The position numbers and the translations under genes are program-made. Below, piece after piece: positions 19,143 to 27,835 of a stretch of 64,000 nucleotides of DNA. This DNA is from Oceanirhabdus seepicola (GTDB lineage: Bacteria; Bacillota; Clostridia; Clostridiales; Clostridiaceae), in the NCBI RefSeq assembly GCF_023684385.1, contig NZ_JAGSOJ010000003.1, forward strand, positions 62,001 to 126,000. The letters are read 5' to 3'. The notes beneath the pieces were generated by a model. It ran no database searches, was not told where the DNA came from, and saw nothing but the letters and a program-made list of their open reading frames with translations. Every line of letters begins with the position of its first letter. Position 1 is the stretch's first letter.

Positions 19143-19859
19143 GTGATATTTTTAAGTTACTTGATTGAACTTATTGGTGATATGACACTTTTAACAGCGT
19201 ACATCACTGGGGGGAACTCATTTCCACAACCTCTAAGTGAAAAAGAGGAAAAATATTATTTAAACAAACTTAAAGATGGAGATTTAATAGCAAAGAACGT
19301 TCTTGTGGAGAGAAATTTGAGGCTTGTAGCTCACATTGTGAAAAAGTATTCATATTCATATAAGGAAGTAGATGATCTCATCTCCATAGGAACTGTAGGA
19401 TTAATAAAAGCTATAGATTCATTTGATAGTGAAAAAGGTACGCGGTTAGCCACATATGCGGCTAGGTGCATAGAAAATGAGATTCTTATGTTTATTAGGT
19501 ATAGAACTAAAAATAAAGCAGAGATATTTTTACAAGATCCAATAGGAATAGATAAAGAAGGTAATGAGATATCTTTAATGGACGTTTTGAGTTCTGAAGA
19601 AGATTCTATAATTGAAATAGTAGAGAATAAAATCCAAGTTAAAAGGCTATACAAAGAAATTAATGAATCTTTAAAGGAAAGAGAGAAAATCATTATACAG
19701 TTGAGGTATGGTTTGAATAATGGAAAACCAAAAACTCAGAGAGAGATAGCAAAATTATTGGGTATTTCAAGATCTTATGTTTCTAGGATAGAAAAGAGGG
19801 CACTTAAAAAACTAAATAAAGAACTCGATAATCCAATTAAAAAGACGAGTCAAGACTGA
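19143..19859 (+). CDS. sigK: RNA polymerase sporulation sigma factor SigK (intact)
   Basis: Late mother-cell sigma factor, 238 residues. The hydrophobic leader MIFLSYLIELIGDMTLLTAY before the conserved GNSFPQPLS looks like the pro-sequence removed by SpoIVFB. Region 2 ([34 protein letters not shown]) and region 4 (QREIAKLLGISRSYVSRIEKRALKKL) are complete. The gene is uninterrupted, so no skin element has to be excised. Start GTG 19143 with AGGAGGAAA upstream. Identity as SigK rather than SigE rests on the leader and on adjacency to pilT. Confidence 0.92.
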   Translation: MIFLSYLIELIGDMTLLTAYITGGNSFPQPLSEKEEKYYLNKLKDGDLIAKNVLVERNLRLVAHIVKKYSYSYKEVDDLISIGTVGLIKAIDSFDSEKGTRLATYAARCIENEILMFIRYRTKNKAEIFLQDPIGIDKEGNEISLMDVLSSEEDSIIEIVENKIQVKRLYKEINESLKEREKIIIQLRYGLNNGKPKTQREIAKLLGISRSYVSRIEKRALKKLNKELDNPIKKTSQD

Positions 19860-19911
19860 TTAAAATCTATTCTTTTAAGGGGAAGATTATCAACTTGAAG
19901 GAGGAAAAAAT

Positions 19912-20967
19912 ATGATACCATTAAAGGAACTTTTGGAGAATACAATACAATGCAATGCTTCGGATTTACATTTAACGGTAGGAGCTAGTCCTAATGTTAG
20001 AGTAGATGGGGAACTTCAAAGGTTAAATTATAAAAAGCTAATGCCGTTAGATACAGAAGAGTATGCTAAAGAGATTCTTGAAGAAAAGTTTGATGAATAC
20101 ATGGAAATGGGAGAATACGATATTTCATTTTCATTAGCTGGGTTAGGTAGATTTAGAGTTAATGTGTATAAACAAAGAGGAAGTCATGCTATAGCTATTA
20201 GGGTGGTAGGGCAAAAAATACCTTCACTGAAGGAATTATCTATGCCTAAGGCGCTTAAAGAACTTAGTGAACAACAGAGAGGACTAGTGCTTGTTACAGG
20301 GCCTACAGGAAGCGGTAAAAGTACCACTCTAGCAGCTTTAGTAAATGAAATTAATAATAATAGATCAGCACATATTATTACACTTGAAGATCCAATTGAA
20401 TATTTACATAAACATAGCAAATCAATTGTTAATCAGAGAGAGATAGGAAAAGATAGTACAAGCTATAATAGAGCACTAAGAGCTATATTAAGAGAAGACC
20501 CTGATGTGATTTTGGTTGGAGAGATGAGGGATTTGGAAACTATTTCAATAGCTTTAACAGCTGCTGAAACGGGACATTTGGTTTTATCAACACTACACAC
20601 TGTTGGAACAGTTAAAACAATTGATAGGATTATTGATGTATTTCCTCCACATCAACAACAACAGATAAAGGTTCAATTGGCAGCTGTTTTAAAGGGTGTT
20701 GTATCACAGCAGCTTATTCCTAGTACAGAGGGAAATGGAAGAATTTGTGCTCAAGAAATAATGAAAAATACTAATGCCATACAGAATTTGATAAGAGAAG
20801 GAAAAACACATCAAATAGAATCATTGATACAAACAGGTTCAAAATATGACATGAAAACAATGGATATGTGTTTGGCGGACCTATGTAAGAAAGGTGTTAT
20901 TTCTAAAGAAGATGCTATTAAATTTTCCATTGATCAAGCGATGCTTAATAGATTATTGGTTTTCTAA
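19912..20967 (+). CDS. pilT: Type IV pilus retraction ATPase PilT
   Basis: 351-residue hexameric secretion-type ATPase powering pilus retraction. N-terminal PAS-like domain (about 1-100), Walker A GPTGSGKSTT (about 130-139), Asp box in IITLEDPIEY, Walker B in PDVILVGEMRDLETI, His box GHLVLSTLHT, and the PilT AIRVVGQKIPSLKEL segment. AAGGAGG precedes ATG 19912. No other pilus genes are nearby; the sigK-pilT-ftsA-ftsZ order is typical for clostridia. Confidence 0.94.
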   Translation: MIPLKELLENTIQCNASDLHLTVGASPNVRVDGELQRLNYKKLMPLDTEEYAKEILEEKFDEYMEMGEYDISFSLAGLGRFRVNVYKQRGSHAIAIRVVGQKIPSLKELSMPKALKELSEQQRGLVLVTGPTGSGKSTTLAALVNEINNNRSAHIITLEDPIEYLHKHSKSIVNQREIGKDSTSYNRALRAILREDPDVILVGEMRDLETISIALTAAETGHLVLSTLHTVGTVKTIDRIIDVFPPHQQQQIKVQLAAVLKGVVSQQLIPSTEGNGRICAQEIMKNTNAIQNLIREGKTHQIESLIQTGSKYDMKTMDMCLADLCKKGVISKEDAIKFSIDQAMLNRLLVF

Positions 20968-21013
20968 AAAATACATATTTTCAGAAAAAAGTAATTAAAA
21001 AGGGTATATTTTA

Positions 21014-21043
21014 AATATAAACAAAAATATAAACAAAAATAAA
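21014..21043. repeat. 12-bp tandem repeat upstream of ftsA
   Basis: Two exact copies of AATATAAACAAA (21014-21025, 21026-21037) are followed by a partial third, in the leader between pilT and ftsA. Confidence 0.6.
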
Positions 21044-21103
21044 GGAAATAAAAAGTTTATGTTGAATATAATTATAGAGGGTTTTCTTAAGGAGGTTTAG
21101 TCC

Positions 21104-22360
21104 ATGAATGAATATGTAATTGGAATAGACATCGGTTCATCAAAAATTTATGCAGCAGTTGGGAAAATAGATAGTGAAGAAAACCTACAAATTATGGGAA
21201 TCAGTTCTTCTAAATGTGAAGGTTTAAATAAAGGTATAGTTATTGATATAGAGAGTACTGCTAAATCTATAGAAAAATGTAAAGGACAGCTTCAAAAAAT
21301 GGTTGAGCAAGATTTTAACTCAGCATATTTAGTTGTTCCAGGCGGAATCTGTGATTTAATTGAAAGTAAAGGTGTCGTTGCTGTGAGCGCTCTAGAAAAT
21401 ACAGTAACTCATAAAGATAAAGATAGAGCTATTGAAGCTTCAAAGTTTATATCTATAACAAGTGATAAAGAAATTATTGGAGTAATTCCACAGGATTATG
21501 TTATTGATGAATGTGACAAGATAAAAGATCCAGTTGGTATGTGTGGTAATAAACTTGAAGCAAATGTAAAGGTTGTAACTGCTAGATCAAGTGTTATTAA
21601 CAATCTAATAAAATCTGTTGAGGCTGCGGGATTAACTGTTAAAGGGTTGGAATTAAAACCCATAGCAGCCGCAAGTGTCGTTTTATCACAAGAGGAAAAA
21701 AAATTTGGAGCAGCTTTGGTAGATGTTGGAGCTGAAACAATTGATTTATCTGTTTTTTCAAACGGGAAATTATGTTATACTTCTATTATACCTTTTGGTG
21801 GTAAAGCTATTACAAATGATTTATCTGTTGGATTAAAAGTTTCAATGGATGAAGCAGAGAATATGAAGTTAAAATATGGTACGCTAAAGAAGGATGTATC
21901 AAATGAAACTTTCACATGCAATAACATTTCAGGGGAGTTTATAGAAGTTAAGCATGGCTTTTTAGTAGATATTATTGAAGCACGTGTTTCTGAACTCTTG
22001 GAATTTATTAAAGCTGAGCTTGAAAAAAGTGGGTATGAAAAATCTATTGAGCGAGTAATTTTAGTAGGTGGAGGAATAACTCTTTTTAAAGGTATAAAAG
22101 ATGTTGGGGAAGAAATACTCAATAAGCCAGTGAGAATTGGTTTGCCTGATTACATAGGCGCCGCTAGTCCACTATTTTCTAATGTAGTTGGTGTGCTTAA
22201 AAATGCTATAGATGAGAATAATAAGTCTAGTAATAGAAAAAATGTTGTTAGTGATTTTATTGATGATGATTTATATGATGATGAAGATGATGAAATTTAT
22301 GCTGAGAGAAAAGGCTTAGCTAAGAGAATAAAAAACATTTTTTCAAATCTTTTTAGTTAA
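21104..22360 (+). CDS. ftsA: Cell division protein FtsA
   Basis: Actin-like ATPase that tethers FtsZ to the membrane. 418 residues. The phosphate 1 motif is VIGIDIGSSKIYAAVG, phosphate 2 is AALVDVGAETIDLSVF, and the adenosine motif is RVILVGGGITLFKGI. The acidic linker DDDLYDDEDDE precedes an amphipathic C-terminal helix (GLAKRIKNIFSNLFS), the membrane-targeting sequence. Start ATG with TAAGGAGGT upstream. Twelve bases before ftsZ, so one unit. Confidence 0.95.
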   Translation: MNEYVIGIDIGSSKIYAAVGKIDSEENLQIMGISSSKCEGLNKGIVIDIESTAKSIEKCKGQLQKMVEQDFNSAYLVVPGGICDLIESKGVVAVSALENTVTHKDKDRAIEASKFISITSDKEIIGVIPQDYVIDECDKIKDPVGMCGNKLEANVKVVTARSSVINNLIKSVEAAGLTVKGLELKPIAAASVVLSQEEKKFGAALVDVGAETIDLSVFSNGKLCYTSIIPFGGKAITNDLSVGLKVSMDEAENMKLKYGTLKKDVSNETFTCNNISGEFIEVKHGFLVDIIEARVSELLEFIKAELEKSGYEKSIERVILVGGGITLFKGIKDVGEEILNKPVRIGLPDYIGAASPLFSNVVGVLKNAIDENNKSSNRKNVVSDFIDDDLYDDEDDEIYAERKGLAKRIKNIFSNLFS

Positions 22361-22372
22361 GGAGGTAGTGTT

Positions 22373-23512
22373 GTGCTTGATTTTGATGTGGATTTACAAG
22401 ATTTTGCTAAAATAAAAGTCATCGGGTGCGGTGGCGGTGGAAATAATGCTGTTAATAGAATGATTATCGAAGGATTAAGGAACGTTGAATTTATAGGAAT
22501 TAATACGGATAAGCAGGCATTATTATTGTCTCAAGCGAACCAGAAGATCCAGGTAGGAGACAAGCTTACAAAGGGGCTTGGAGCGGGTGCTAATCCGTCT
22601 ATTGGTAAAAAGGCAGCCGAAGAGAGTAAAGAAGAAATTGAACAGGCAATAAAAGGTGCTGATATGGTATTTATTACTGCTGGTATGGGTGGAGGAACTG
22701 GTACAGGTGCTGCGCCAGTTGTGGCTGAAATTGCCAAATCAATGAACATACTTACAGTAGGAGTTGTAACAAAACCATTTCCATTTGAGGGAAGAAAAAG
22801 AATGATGCAAGCTGAAATGGGAATTAAGGAATTAAAAGATAAGGTTGATACTCTTGTTACTATTCCAAACGAGAGACTTCTAATGATTGTAGATAAAAAG
22901 ACTTCATTAATGGAAGCATTTAAAGTGGCGGATGATGTATTAAGACAAGGTGTTCAAGGTATTTCAGATTTGATTACTATTCCAGGATTAGTTAATCTTG
23001 ACTTTGCAGATGTTAGAACAATAATGCAAGATAAAGGATTAGCTCATATGGGAGTTGGTAAAGCTGGTGGAGAGAGCAGAGCTGCAGATGCTGCAAAGGA
23101 AGCTATTTCAAGTCCACTTCTTGAAACATCAATAGTCGGTGCTACAGGAGTACTTTTAAATGTAACAGGTGGTCCAGATCTTGGATTGTTAGAGATAAAT
23201 GAAGCAGCTGAAATTGTTCAAGAAGCCGCTGATATGGATGCTAACATAATTTTTGGTGCTGTAATTGATGAGAATATTAAAGATGAGATAAGAATTACTG
23301 TAATAGCTACAGGCTTTGAGAAGGATAGGATTGTAGAGGAGCCACAAGTTAATTCTTCAATAACTGTATCTAAAAGTGAGGAAGTTAAAGTAGAAAATTG
23401 CGAAAAAATAGATGTTAAGGAAATTGAAGAAAAGGTAGAAGAAAAGAAAAAGTATGACTTTAATTCACCTGATTTAGAAATTCCTGCATTTCTAAGAAGA
23501 AGAAATAACTAA
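22373..23512 (+). CDS. ftsZ: Cell division protein FtsZ
   Basis: Tubulin-like GTPase forming the Z ring. 379 residues. The tubulin signature is [14 protein letters not shown], and the N-terminal nucleotide loop is [16 protein letters not shown]. The catalytic T7 loop lies in the [17 protein letters not shown] region. After a variable linker (about 325-365) the conserved C-terminal peptide [13 protein letters not shown] is present for FtsA/SepF binding. The GTG start at 22373 has AAGGAGG upstream. Confidence 0.98.
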   Translation: MLDFDVDLQDFAKIKVIGCGGGGNNAVNRMIIEGLRNVEFIGINTDKQALLLSQANQKIQVGDKLTKGLGAGANPSIGKKAAEESKEEIEQAIKGADMVFITAGMGGGTGTGAAPVVAEIAKSMNILTVGVVTKPFPFEGRKRMMQAEMGIKELKDKVDTLVTIPNERLLMIVDKKTSLMEAFKVADDVLRQGVQGISDLITIPGLVNLDFADVRTIMQDKGLAHMGVGKAGGESRAADAAKEAISSPLLETSIVGATGVLLNVTGGPDLGLLEINEAAEIVQEAADMDANIIFGAVIDENIKDEIRITVIATGFEKDRIVEEPQVNSSITVSKSEEVKVENCEKIDVKEIEEKVEEKKKYDFNSPDLEIPAFLRRRNN

Positions 23513-23520
23513 GTTAAATA

Positions 23521-23568
23521 AAAGGGTTGTATCAAAATGATTAAGTCATTTTGATACAACCCTTTTTT
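23521..23568 (+). terminator. Strong terminator after ftsZ
   Basis: A 20-bp perfect stem (23521-23540 with 23546-23565, loop TTAAG) ends in a run of Ts. Confidence 0.93.
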
Positions 23569-23677
23569 AGTTATTTAAATTTTTACAAATTACAAAGAAA
23601 TGTATTGTATTCAGCTTTCATTTGACGGTTCTCTATCTAATGATGTTGGTAAATGTAATAAAAAACCAAAAGAAAAG

Positions 23678-23728
23678 TAATCGAAAGGGCTGGAATTGAC
23701 AAAATTTTGAAATTAAACGGTGTATAAT
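23678..23728 (+). promoter_or_regulatory. spoIIG-type promoter with candidate Spo0A boxes
   Basis: TTGACA (23696-23701) and TATAAT (23723-23728) are separated by 21 bp, too long for ordinary sigma-A but like the long spacer of Spo0A-activated spoIIG in B. subtilis. Partial 0A-box matches (consensus TGTCGAA) lie at TAATCGAAA (23678-23686) and, on the reverse strand over the -35, TTTTGTCAATTC. Confidence 0.65.
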
Positions 23729-23748
23729 GTATTCAAAGGGTGATGTAT

Positions 23749-24567
23749 ATGGTTGTTAATATTGATGTTTTTATATTAGAGAACCTTATAATTAATTATT
23801 TCTTGCTAATAACAACTGGGAGGATTCAGAAGAAAAAAGTACGTGTTTGGAGGTGTGTTTTAGGGGCATTAGTGGGGGTTATATATAGTATTATTGTTCT
23901 AGTAGTTCGTAGCGAGATATTGAGTAATACCATTTTGAAATTGATTATGGGGTTAGGAATGGTTATGATAGCCTTTCAAAAGAAGGAAATGGGATTAAAA
24001 CAATTATTAAAATTATGGTTGGCATTTATAATTGTGAGTTTTGTTTTGAGTGGTGCATTTCTATTTGTACATGTGTCATTAGGCAAAGGGGTTATATTTA
24101 GAGGTATGTTTCTCAATTTTACATATAAAGGCCTTATAGTTGCGATTTTGATAATTGCAATATTTTTTGAAAGAATATATTATTTTATAAATGAACAGAG
24201 GATAAAAGCACAATATATATATACAGTAAAAATTATAAAAGAAGATAAACAAATTGAATTAAAAGCATTGTTGGATACCGGGAATTTTTTAACTGAGCCA
24301 ATAAGTGGTAAAGGTGTAATTGTTATAGAGAGTAAAAAATATAGGGAGTTATACATTCAACAAAAGGACTGTTATAGGATTCCCTACAGTTGTGTGGACA
24401 ATAAGGTTGAGTATTTATATGGATTTCAACCAGATGCGGTAAGAATAATTAATAAAAAAGGAGAGGATCAGGAACTAATAGATATTTTAATAGCAGGGAA
24501 AAAAGGTGAATTTGAGGAGGCTTTTCAGGGGGTTTTACCAAGCAATGTTTTATTGCAATTGAAGTGA
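23749..24567 (+). CDS. spoIIGA: Sigma-E processing peptidase SpoIIGA
   Basis: Septal membrane aspartic protease that removes the pro-sequence of SigE after septation. 272 residues from ATG 23749. I prefer this start because AAAGGG is eight bases upstream; GTG 23740 and ATG 23743 are alternatives. Five hydrophobic segments fill residues 5-145. The C-terminal protease half has the catalytic ALLDTGNFLTEPISGKGV motif and ends LPSNVLLQ. It is followed by its substrate gene sigE. Confidence 0.93.
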   Translation: MVVNIDVFILENLIINYFLLITTGRIQKKKVRVWRCVLGALVGVIYSIIVLVVRSEILSNTILKLIMGLGMVMIAFQKKEMGLKQLLKLWLAFIIVSFVLSGAFLFVHVSLGKGVIFRGMFLNFTYKGLIVAILIIAIFFERIYYFINEQRIKAQYIYTVKIIKEDKQIELKALLDTGNFLTEPISGKGVIVIESKKYRELYIQQKDCYRIPYSCVDNKVEYLYGFQPDAVRIINKKGEDQELIDILIAGKKGEFEEAFQGVLPSNVLLQLK

Positions 24568-24698
24568 AATTGAGAATCTATTATTCTAGGAAATTGGGGA
24601 AATTTCAAAAATGAATTACCATAAGTAATTATATATATATCAATGGGTTAAATGTTTGTAAAATTTTAATATTTTCTACGTTGAAGAGGGGGATAAAT

Positions 24699-25406
24699 TT
24701 GATAAAAATTGATAGAATTATAAACAAATTATTAACGAAATTCAAGCTCTTTTCTAAAAAAATATTATATATTGGAGGGAGTGATGCTCTGCCACCACCA
24801 TTAAGTAAGGAAGAAGAATTTGAACTTGTTCATAAACTGGGGGATGGAAATGAAGTAATTAGAGCAACATTAATAGAGAGAAATTTAAGGCTTGTTGTAT
24901 ATATTGCAAGAAAGTTTGAAAATACAGGAGTTAATGTTGAAGATTTAATTTCAGTAGGAACAATAGGACTAATTAAAGCAGTTAATACATTCGATCCAAA
25001 TAAAAATATTAAGCTTGCAACATATGCATCAAGATGTATAGAAAATGAAATACTAATGTATTTGAGACGGAATAATAAAGTTAAAGCAGAGATATCATTT
25101 TATGAGCCACTTAATATTGATTGGGATGGTAATGAACTGTTATTATCGGATATTTTGGGGACTGATAATGATATAGTTTATCACTATATAGAAGACGAGG
25201 TGGATAGGCAATTATTACTTCTTGCAATGAAAAAATTAAATGAACGAGAGAAGAAAATATTGAAATTAAGATTCGGATTAAATGGTAAGAGAGAGAAAAC
25301 ACAGAAGGAAGTTGCTGATCTTTTAGGAATTTCTCAATCCTATATATCTCGGCTCGAGAAGCGGATTATAAAGCGATTGAAGAAAGAAATCAGTAAAATG
25401 GTATAG
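24699..25406 (+). CDS. sigE: RNA polymerase sporulation sigma factor SigE (pro-form)
   Basis: Early mother-cell sigma factor, 235 residues. The N-terminal amphipathic pro-sequence (about 1-27, [20 protein letters not shown]) precedes the conserved [15 protein letters not shown]. Region 2 ([20 protein letters not shown]) and region 4 ([25 protein letters not shown]) are intact. The TTG start at 24699 has GAGGGGG upstream and gives the usual length; an in-frame TTG at 24681 lies before the ribosome site. Paired with spoIIGA as in the spoIIG operon. Confidence 0.94.
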   Translation: MIKIDRIINKLLTKFKLFSKKILYIGGSDALPPPLSKEEEFELVHKLGDGNEVIRATLIERNLRLVVYIARKFENTGVNVEDLISVGTIGLIKAVNTFDPNKNIKLATYASRCIENEILMYLRRNNKVKAEISFYEPLNIDWDGNELLLSDILGTDNDIVYHYIEDEVDRQLLLLAMKKLNEREKKILKLRFGLNGKREKTQKEVADLLGISQSYISRLEKRIIKRLKKEISKMV

Positions 25407-25410
25407 TTGT

Positions 25411-25466
25411 CTTCAGTATAAAAAGAAATCTTTTAGGGGATAATTTTAAATGCTACTATACTGAAG
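25411..25466 (+). promoter_or_regulatory. Inverted repeat that can mask the sigG ribosome site in read-through RNA
   Basis: CTTCAGTATA (25411-25420, five bases after the sigE stop) is complementary to TATACTGAAG (25457-25466), which abuts and overlaps the sigG Shine-Dalgarno stretch AAGGGATGGAG. A transcript started at the local promoter would lack the left arm, so only RNA read through from sigE can fold this hairpin. Confidence 0.6.
25416..25444 (+). promoter_or_regulatory. Sigma-F/sigma-G-type promoter of sigG
   Basis: GTATA (25416-25420) and GGGGATAAT (25436-25444) are 15 bp apart. They match the forespore consensus GYATA and GGnnAnAnT exactly. The -35 lies within the left arm of the leader inverted repeat. 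Confidence 0.65.
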
Positions 25467-25478
25467 GGATGGAGTATC

Positions 25479-26252
25479 ATGTTAATTAATAAGGTTGAAA
25501 TATGTGGTGTAAATACATCGACACTACCTGTTCTTAAAGAAAAAGAAATGAGAGAACTTCTTTTTAAAATAAAGGAGGGAGAGACTGAATGTAGAGAAAG
25601 ATTTATAAAAAGCAACTTGAGATTAGTGCTAAGTGTAATTCAGAGATTTAACAACAGAGGGGAAAATGTTGATGATCTATTTCAAGTTGGATGTATTGGA
25701 CTTATTAAAGCAATTGACAATTTTGATTTATCACAAAATGTAAAGTTTTCAACCTATGCAGTTCCAATGATAATTGGAGAAATTAGAAGATATTTGAGAG
25801 ATAATAATTCCATTAGAGTTAGTAGATCCCTAAGAGATATTGCTTACAAAGCATTACAAGTTAGAGATAGATTAATTAAGAAAAATAATGAAGAACCAAC
25901 AATTTCAGAAATTAGTAAAGAGTTAGAAATACCACGTGAAGATATTGTTTTTGCACTAGATGCTATCCAAGATCCAGTATCATTATTTGAACCAATATAT
26001 CATGATGGTGGCGATGCTATATTTGTTATGGATCAAATAAGTGATAATAAAAACAGTGATGAAAGTTGGATTGAAAATATATCAATAAAAGAAGCTATGA
26101 AGAAGTTAAATGTAAGGGAAAAATTAATATTAAATTTGAGGTTCTTTAATGGAAAGACTCAAATGGAAGTGGCAGATGAAATAGGGATTTCACAAGCTCA
26201 AGTTTCAAGGTTAGAAAAATCAGCATTAAAACATATGAGAAAGCATGTATAA
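25479..26252 (+). CDS. sigG: RNA polymerase sporulation sigma factor SigG
   Basis: Late forespore sigma factor, 257 residues, with no pro-sequence. MLINKVEICGVNTSTLPVLK at the N-terminus is the SigG-specific start. Region 2 is DDLFQVGCIGLIKAIDNFDL and YAVPMIIGEIRRYLRD; region 3 is SISEIS-like (EEPTISEISKELEI); region 4 is MEVADEIGISQAQVSRLEKSALKHM. ATG 25479 with GGATGGAG upstream. Probably controlled by both its own forespore promoter and the leader hairpin. Confidence 0.95.
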   Translation: MLINKVEICGVNTSTLPVLKEKEMRELLFKIKEGETECRERFIKSNLRLVLSVIQRFNNRGENVDDLFQVGCIGLIKAIDNFDLSQNVKFSTYAVPMIIGEIRRYLRDNNSIRVSRSLRDIAYKALQVRDRLIKKNNEEPTISEISKELEIPREDIVFALDAIQDPVSLFEPIYHDGGDAIFVMDQISDNKNSDESWIENISIKEAMKKLNVREKLILNLRFFNGKTQMEVADEIGISQAQVSRLEKSALKHMRKHV

Positions 26253-26565
26253 GGCTGTGGAACCGAGAAGTGTAAAAGATTTACGGTATCACTACAGAGA
26301 GTTTTATAGATACCTAGATTGTGTTTTTTCAAGTGTTGATATGTAGAAAGGTTCAGGTTGACTATAGTGGATAGTTAACTTGAACCTTTCTGCATATTAA
26401 TATATTCAGTCAAAATAATATTAAAATACAAGTTGAAATATGATCATAATATTCATATTTAGAATTATATTTTAATATTATTTTTATAAGAGCATAAGGC
26501 ATCTTTTATTTAATAGTTATTAGAATATGCTATAGATGTTTAATAGAGAATAGGAGGGAGAATAT
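26253..26565. other. Intergenic region between sigG and the YlmC-like gene
   Basis: It holds the long hairpin at 26345-26391 and about 150 bases of A/T-rich sequence before the next ribosome site. No further gene is seen. Confidence 0.5.
26345..26391 (+). terminator. Long hairpin after sigG
   Basis: A 20-pair stem (26345-26364 with 26372-26391, two G-T pairs) with a 7-nt loop. The following sequence has few Ts, so termination may be partial. Confidence 0.6.
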
Positions 26566-26829
26566 ATGGAAGAGGATTTGAGTTTGTTTTCAATAAATAG
26601 TTTAAAGAGCATGGAGGTAATTGATATTTCTACCGGAGCAAGAATGGGATACATAAAAGATTTTGTTGTAGATTGTGATGGCGAAAAAGTAGAATCGGTA
26701 ATAATCCCATATGGTAAAGTTTCATTTTTCGCAAAAGATAGTTATGTTGAGGTGCCTTGGGATAAGATATATAAAATTGGAGTGGATGTTATTTTAGTAG
26801 AAGGCGAAGAATACATGGACAAGGAGTAA
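26566..26829 (+). CDS. YlmC/YmxH family PRC-barrel protein
   Basis: 87-residue PRC-barrel protein of the YlmC/YmxH family: FSINSLKSMEVIDISTGARM, GYIKDFVVDCDGEKVESVII and YVEVPWDKIYKIGVDVILVE match the family core. Members are widely annotated as sporulation proteins, but their biochemistry is unknown; location after sigG fits. GGAGGGAG lies before ATG 26566. Its stop codon overlaps the start of a family A repeat. Confidence 0.88.
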   Translation: MEEDLSLFSINSLKSMEVIDISTGARMGYIKDFVVDCDGEKVESVIIPYGKVSFFAKDSYVEVPWDKIYKIGVDVILVEGEEYMDKE

Positions 26830-26907
26830 GGCATGTGAAAATAAATAACAAGTTAAAGATGCAAAATAGACGAGTATACTGATTTGTTATATATTTGAAC
26901 TTGTCTA
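26828..26907. repeat. MITE-like palindromic repeat, family A, copy 3
   Basis: It starts AAGGCATGTGAAAATAAATA within the stop codon of the YlmC-like gene and ends TTGTTATATATTTGAACTTG, near-complementary. The interior AAGATGCAAAATAGACGAG matches both sides of the longer interior of copy 2, as if about 80 nt were deleted. Confidence 0.7.
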
Positions 26908-27007
26908 AAGCTTTATAATGATTTATTTTCATTTGAGAATTGCCCTATAGAGAAAAAAATGATATTATGATACTAAGTACAAAAAATCATAGATTAGGAT
27001 GATGAAG

Positions 27008-27463
27008 ATGAAATGTCCATTTTGCAATTTTGAGGAGAGTAAAGTTGTTGATTCACGTTCAAGTGAAGATAAGTCAGCTATAAGAAGACGTAGAGAATGT
27101 CTTAAATGTAATAAGCGTTATACAACTTATGAAAAAGTAGAAAATATTCCAATACTTATTATAAAAAGAAATAAGGATCGTGAAAACTTTGATAGAAATA
27201 AATTACTTAATGGCCTTATAAGAGCGTGTGAGAAGAGGCCAGTTTCAAGAAAAATTCTTGAAGAAGTGGCAGATGAAATTGAAAAGAAATTATATAATCA
27301 GATGAGAACTGAAGTGCAATCTCAATATGTTGGAGAGTTAGTTATGGAAAAACTTAAAGAAATTGATGAGATTGCTTATGTGAGATTTGCATCAGTATAT
27401 AGACAGTTCAAGGATATAGATAGTTTTATGGAAGAAATAGCTGCTTTAAAGAAGAAAAGTTAA
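27008..27463 (+). CDS. nrdR: Transcriptional repressor NrdR
   Basis: Represses ribonucleotide reductase genes in response to (d)ATP. 151 residues. The N-terminal zinc ribbon has CPFC and CLKC pairs (MKCPFCNFEESKVVDSRSSE, RRECLKCNKRYTTYE), then the ATP-cone domain (ILIIKRNKDRENFDRNKLLNGLIRACE) to IAYVRFASVYRQFKDIDSF. The family begins MKCP, so I start at ATG 27008; ATGs at 26999 and 27002 are in frame and overlap the probable ribosome site. Confidence 0.95.
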   Translation: MKCPFCNFEESKVVDSRSSEDKSAIRRRRECLKCNKRYTTYEKVENIPILIIKRNKDRENFDRNKLLNGLIRACEKRPVSRKILEEVADEIEKKLYNQMRTEVQSQYVGELVMEKLKEIDEIAYVRFASVYRQFKDIDSFMEEIAALKKKS

Positions 27464-27535
27464 AACTAAGATATGCTTAGTTTACTCAAAAATTTGAATA
27501 ATATTGTTCTGATTCTGATTTTCAGAGTTTCAGGC
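27464..27535. other. Spacer between nrdR and a family C repeat
   Basis: The nrdR-pgeF gap (27464-27835) consists of this spacer, the 109-bp repeat at 27536-27644, and A/T-rich sequence to the pgeF ribosome site. The word AAGATATGCTTAGTT occurs on both sides of the repeat (near 27468-27482 and 27650-27664), possibly a target-site duplication of about 15 bp. Confidence 0.45.
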
Positions 27536-27644
27536 GTTGAAAAAGCCCAAGATCAAGGAACAAGGCCAATGAGCGGCAGAAGGTACAAGTAGTACTTGAG
27601 CAACGCAGAGAGCCTTAGTTACGATGAAATTGGGCTTTTTCAAC
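27536..27644 (+). repeat. 109-bp repeat with perfect 15-bp inverted ends, family C, copy 1
   Basis: The ends are GTTGAAAAAGCCCAA and TTGGGCTTTTTCAAC. The interior is much more G/C-rich than its surroundings and matches, base for base over most positions and with the same total length, the reverse complement of 31077-31185. Internal words include AAGGAACAAG and GTACAAGTAGTACTTGAGC. No open frame; could be a non-autonomous mobile element or a structured RNA. Confidence 0.8.
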
Positions 27645-27835
27645 ACCCAAAGATATGCTTAGTTATAGGGATATCTTAGTTATATACATAAATTTTTATA
27701 AAATATATTGGAATTTGAATTCTTTTAATTAGCTGTGAATACAAATATATAAAGTTAAGATTGGGTTAAATAAATACAACTAATATTTTAAATTTGGAAT
27801 ATATATTATAGAATAAACATAAAGGGTGAAAGATA

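Noticed and set aside
27536..27644. Ordinary terminator explanation for the family C repeat
   Set aside because: The 15-bp ends could act as a terminator, but the same length and conserved interior in two copies show a repeat element.
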